Source of the DNA: UBA6623 sp965238125
GTDB lineage: Bacteria; Acidobacteriota; Terriglobia; Bryobacterales; UBA6623
Length of the DNA: 64,000 bases
Assembly: GCA_965238125.1 (NCBI GenBank)
Contig: OZ250179.1
Location: 5,642,001 to 5,706,000, forward strand
Reading direction: 5' to 3'
The notes below the pieces were generated by a model. It did not search any database. It was not told the origin of the DNA and worked only from the letters and a program-made list of their open reading frames with translations. The translations under genes and the position numbers were made by a program. Each line of letters starts with the position of its first letter. Position 1 is the stretch's first letter. Positions 63,520-64,000 of the stretch are shown one piece after another.

Positions 63520-64000
63520 CGGCCGGGGGTCCTATCTTCCAAGCGTACCGAAGGAACATCAAAGAAACGCGCAAGACATGAATTCGTCCAATGAGCCGGA
63601 TCAGCCGTGATGTCCTCCAGCTCACGACCGAAGATCCTGGGCCGATCCGGCAATCTCGCCAAGTTCAACGTCGTCTCTTCTCGGCCTCGTGTTTCGCGAA
63701 TCAAGCTATAACGTTCCTCCATCGCCTCACGCCAGGGAGCGGCTCGATGCACGAGATCGTGGATGGCGACTCGCGAATTACCCGTCGCCACAATACTGAG
63801 CGAGTAAAGCAGAAGCACCGACGCCTGTATCGTTGGCATAGGGGCCTTCGAGAGCACCGACTCTATGTCGAGCCCCCGTGTGAACACAAAAACGTTCGCG
63901 AAGCACCCCACCAAAAATACCCAAAACACGGCGCTCAGCGTGCGTCCGGCCATCTCGCCGCCAGTGATCCAACTCGGCATGCCGAAGCCTATCAGCAGCA
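63516..64000 (-). CDS. C-terminal part of a membrane protein, cut by the window edge
   Basis: At least 154 residues are visible. Two hydrophobic helices (LSAVFWVFLVGCFANVFVFT and IQASVLLLYSLSIVATGNS) precede a soluble tail with YSLIRETRGREETTLNLARL and EDITADPAHWTNSCLARFFD. The tail pattern 'D..D..hWtN.c.A.ff' resembles large unknown membrane proteins with a C-terminal periplasmic part (DUF6056-like, from memory). The beginning lies beyond position 64000, although an internal Met occurs at 63980. The stop overlaps the next gene's GTG start. Confidence 0.55.
   Translation of the reverse strand, partial: LLIGFGMPSWITGGEMAGRTLSAVFWVFLVGCFANVFVFTRGLDIESVLSKAPMPTIQASVLLLYSLSIVATGNSRVAIHDLVHRAAPWREAMEERYSLIRETRGREETTLNLARLPDRPRIFGRELEDITADPAHWTNSCLARFFDVPSVRLEDRTPGR

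Overview
The window is GC-rich, densely coding bacterial DNA. It is most likely from Acidobacteriota, with Planctomycetota or another member of that gene pool as the alternative. Pointers are the SpoIVB-type S55 protein followed by a secreted propeller protein (21317-25476), secreted CRTAC1/UnbV, enolase-superfamily and 'PDLQ..WTN' proteins, three cytochrome c'-like proteins, and five sets of PSCyt/DUF1549/DUF1553 genes with three DUF1501 partners. This assignment is from family distribution as I remember it, not from a search. No tRNA, rRNA or CRISPR array was seen.

Layout. 1-1850: an IS630 copy inserted in the 3' end of a small secreted-protein gene. 1851-6043: a DUF2071 gene and a DUF1549/DUF1553 plus DUF1501 pair. 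6120-10168: divergent proline/P5C dehydrogenase (putA) and arginase, ending arginine and proline breakdown at glutamate. 10238-12402: a secreted VOC protein and an enolase-superfamily enzyme, followed by a degenerate copy of the VOC 5' end. 12986-15412: an IS1380 transposase gene split by a second IS630 copy. 15495-25476: sugar-acid dehydratase, CRTAC1 protein, a phosphodiesterase overlapping a ParE/RHH toxin-antitoxin pair, and the propeller/S55 pair. 25823-35655: a cytochrome c'-like gene with an amber codon, a mannonate-dehydratase-like gene and two large DUF1549/DUF1553 genes (one frameshifted) with a DUF1501 gene. 35691-40154: a repeat-rich zone with REP sequences, a 136-bp palindromic element, a broken haloalkane dehalogenase, cvpA, a membrane protein gene with an amber codon, and an IS110/IS1111-type element sitting inside a REP. 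40240-43291: two convergent cation/proton antiporters. 43483-50476: a truncated DUF1549/DUF1553 pseudogene, a Panacea-type antitoxin with a partner lacking a normal start, and a DUF1553/DUF1501 pair. 50545-60003: a GT-C membrane protein gene broken by an 11-bp tandem duplication, a secreted hypothetical, a PepSY/TonB-receptor iron locus flanked by two cytochrome c'-like genes, and a POT peptide transporter. 60263-64000: folC, accD and two membrane-protein genes.

The striking property of the window is the number of recent, reconstructable lesions. Two IS630 insertions, one IS1111-type insertion in a REP, a 22-bp palindrome-fragment insertion, an 11-bp duplication, a deletion of about 32 bp, two in-frame TAG codons and several single-base frameshifts are visible. 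The single-base events may be assembly errors, but the others are hard to explain that way.
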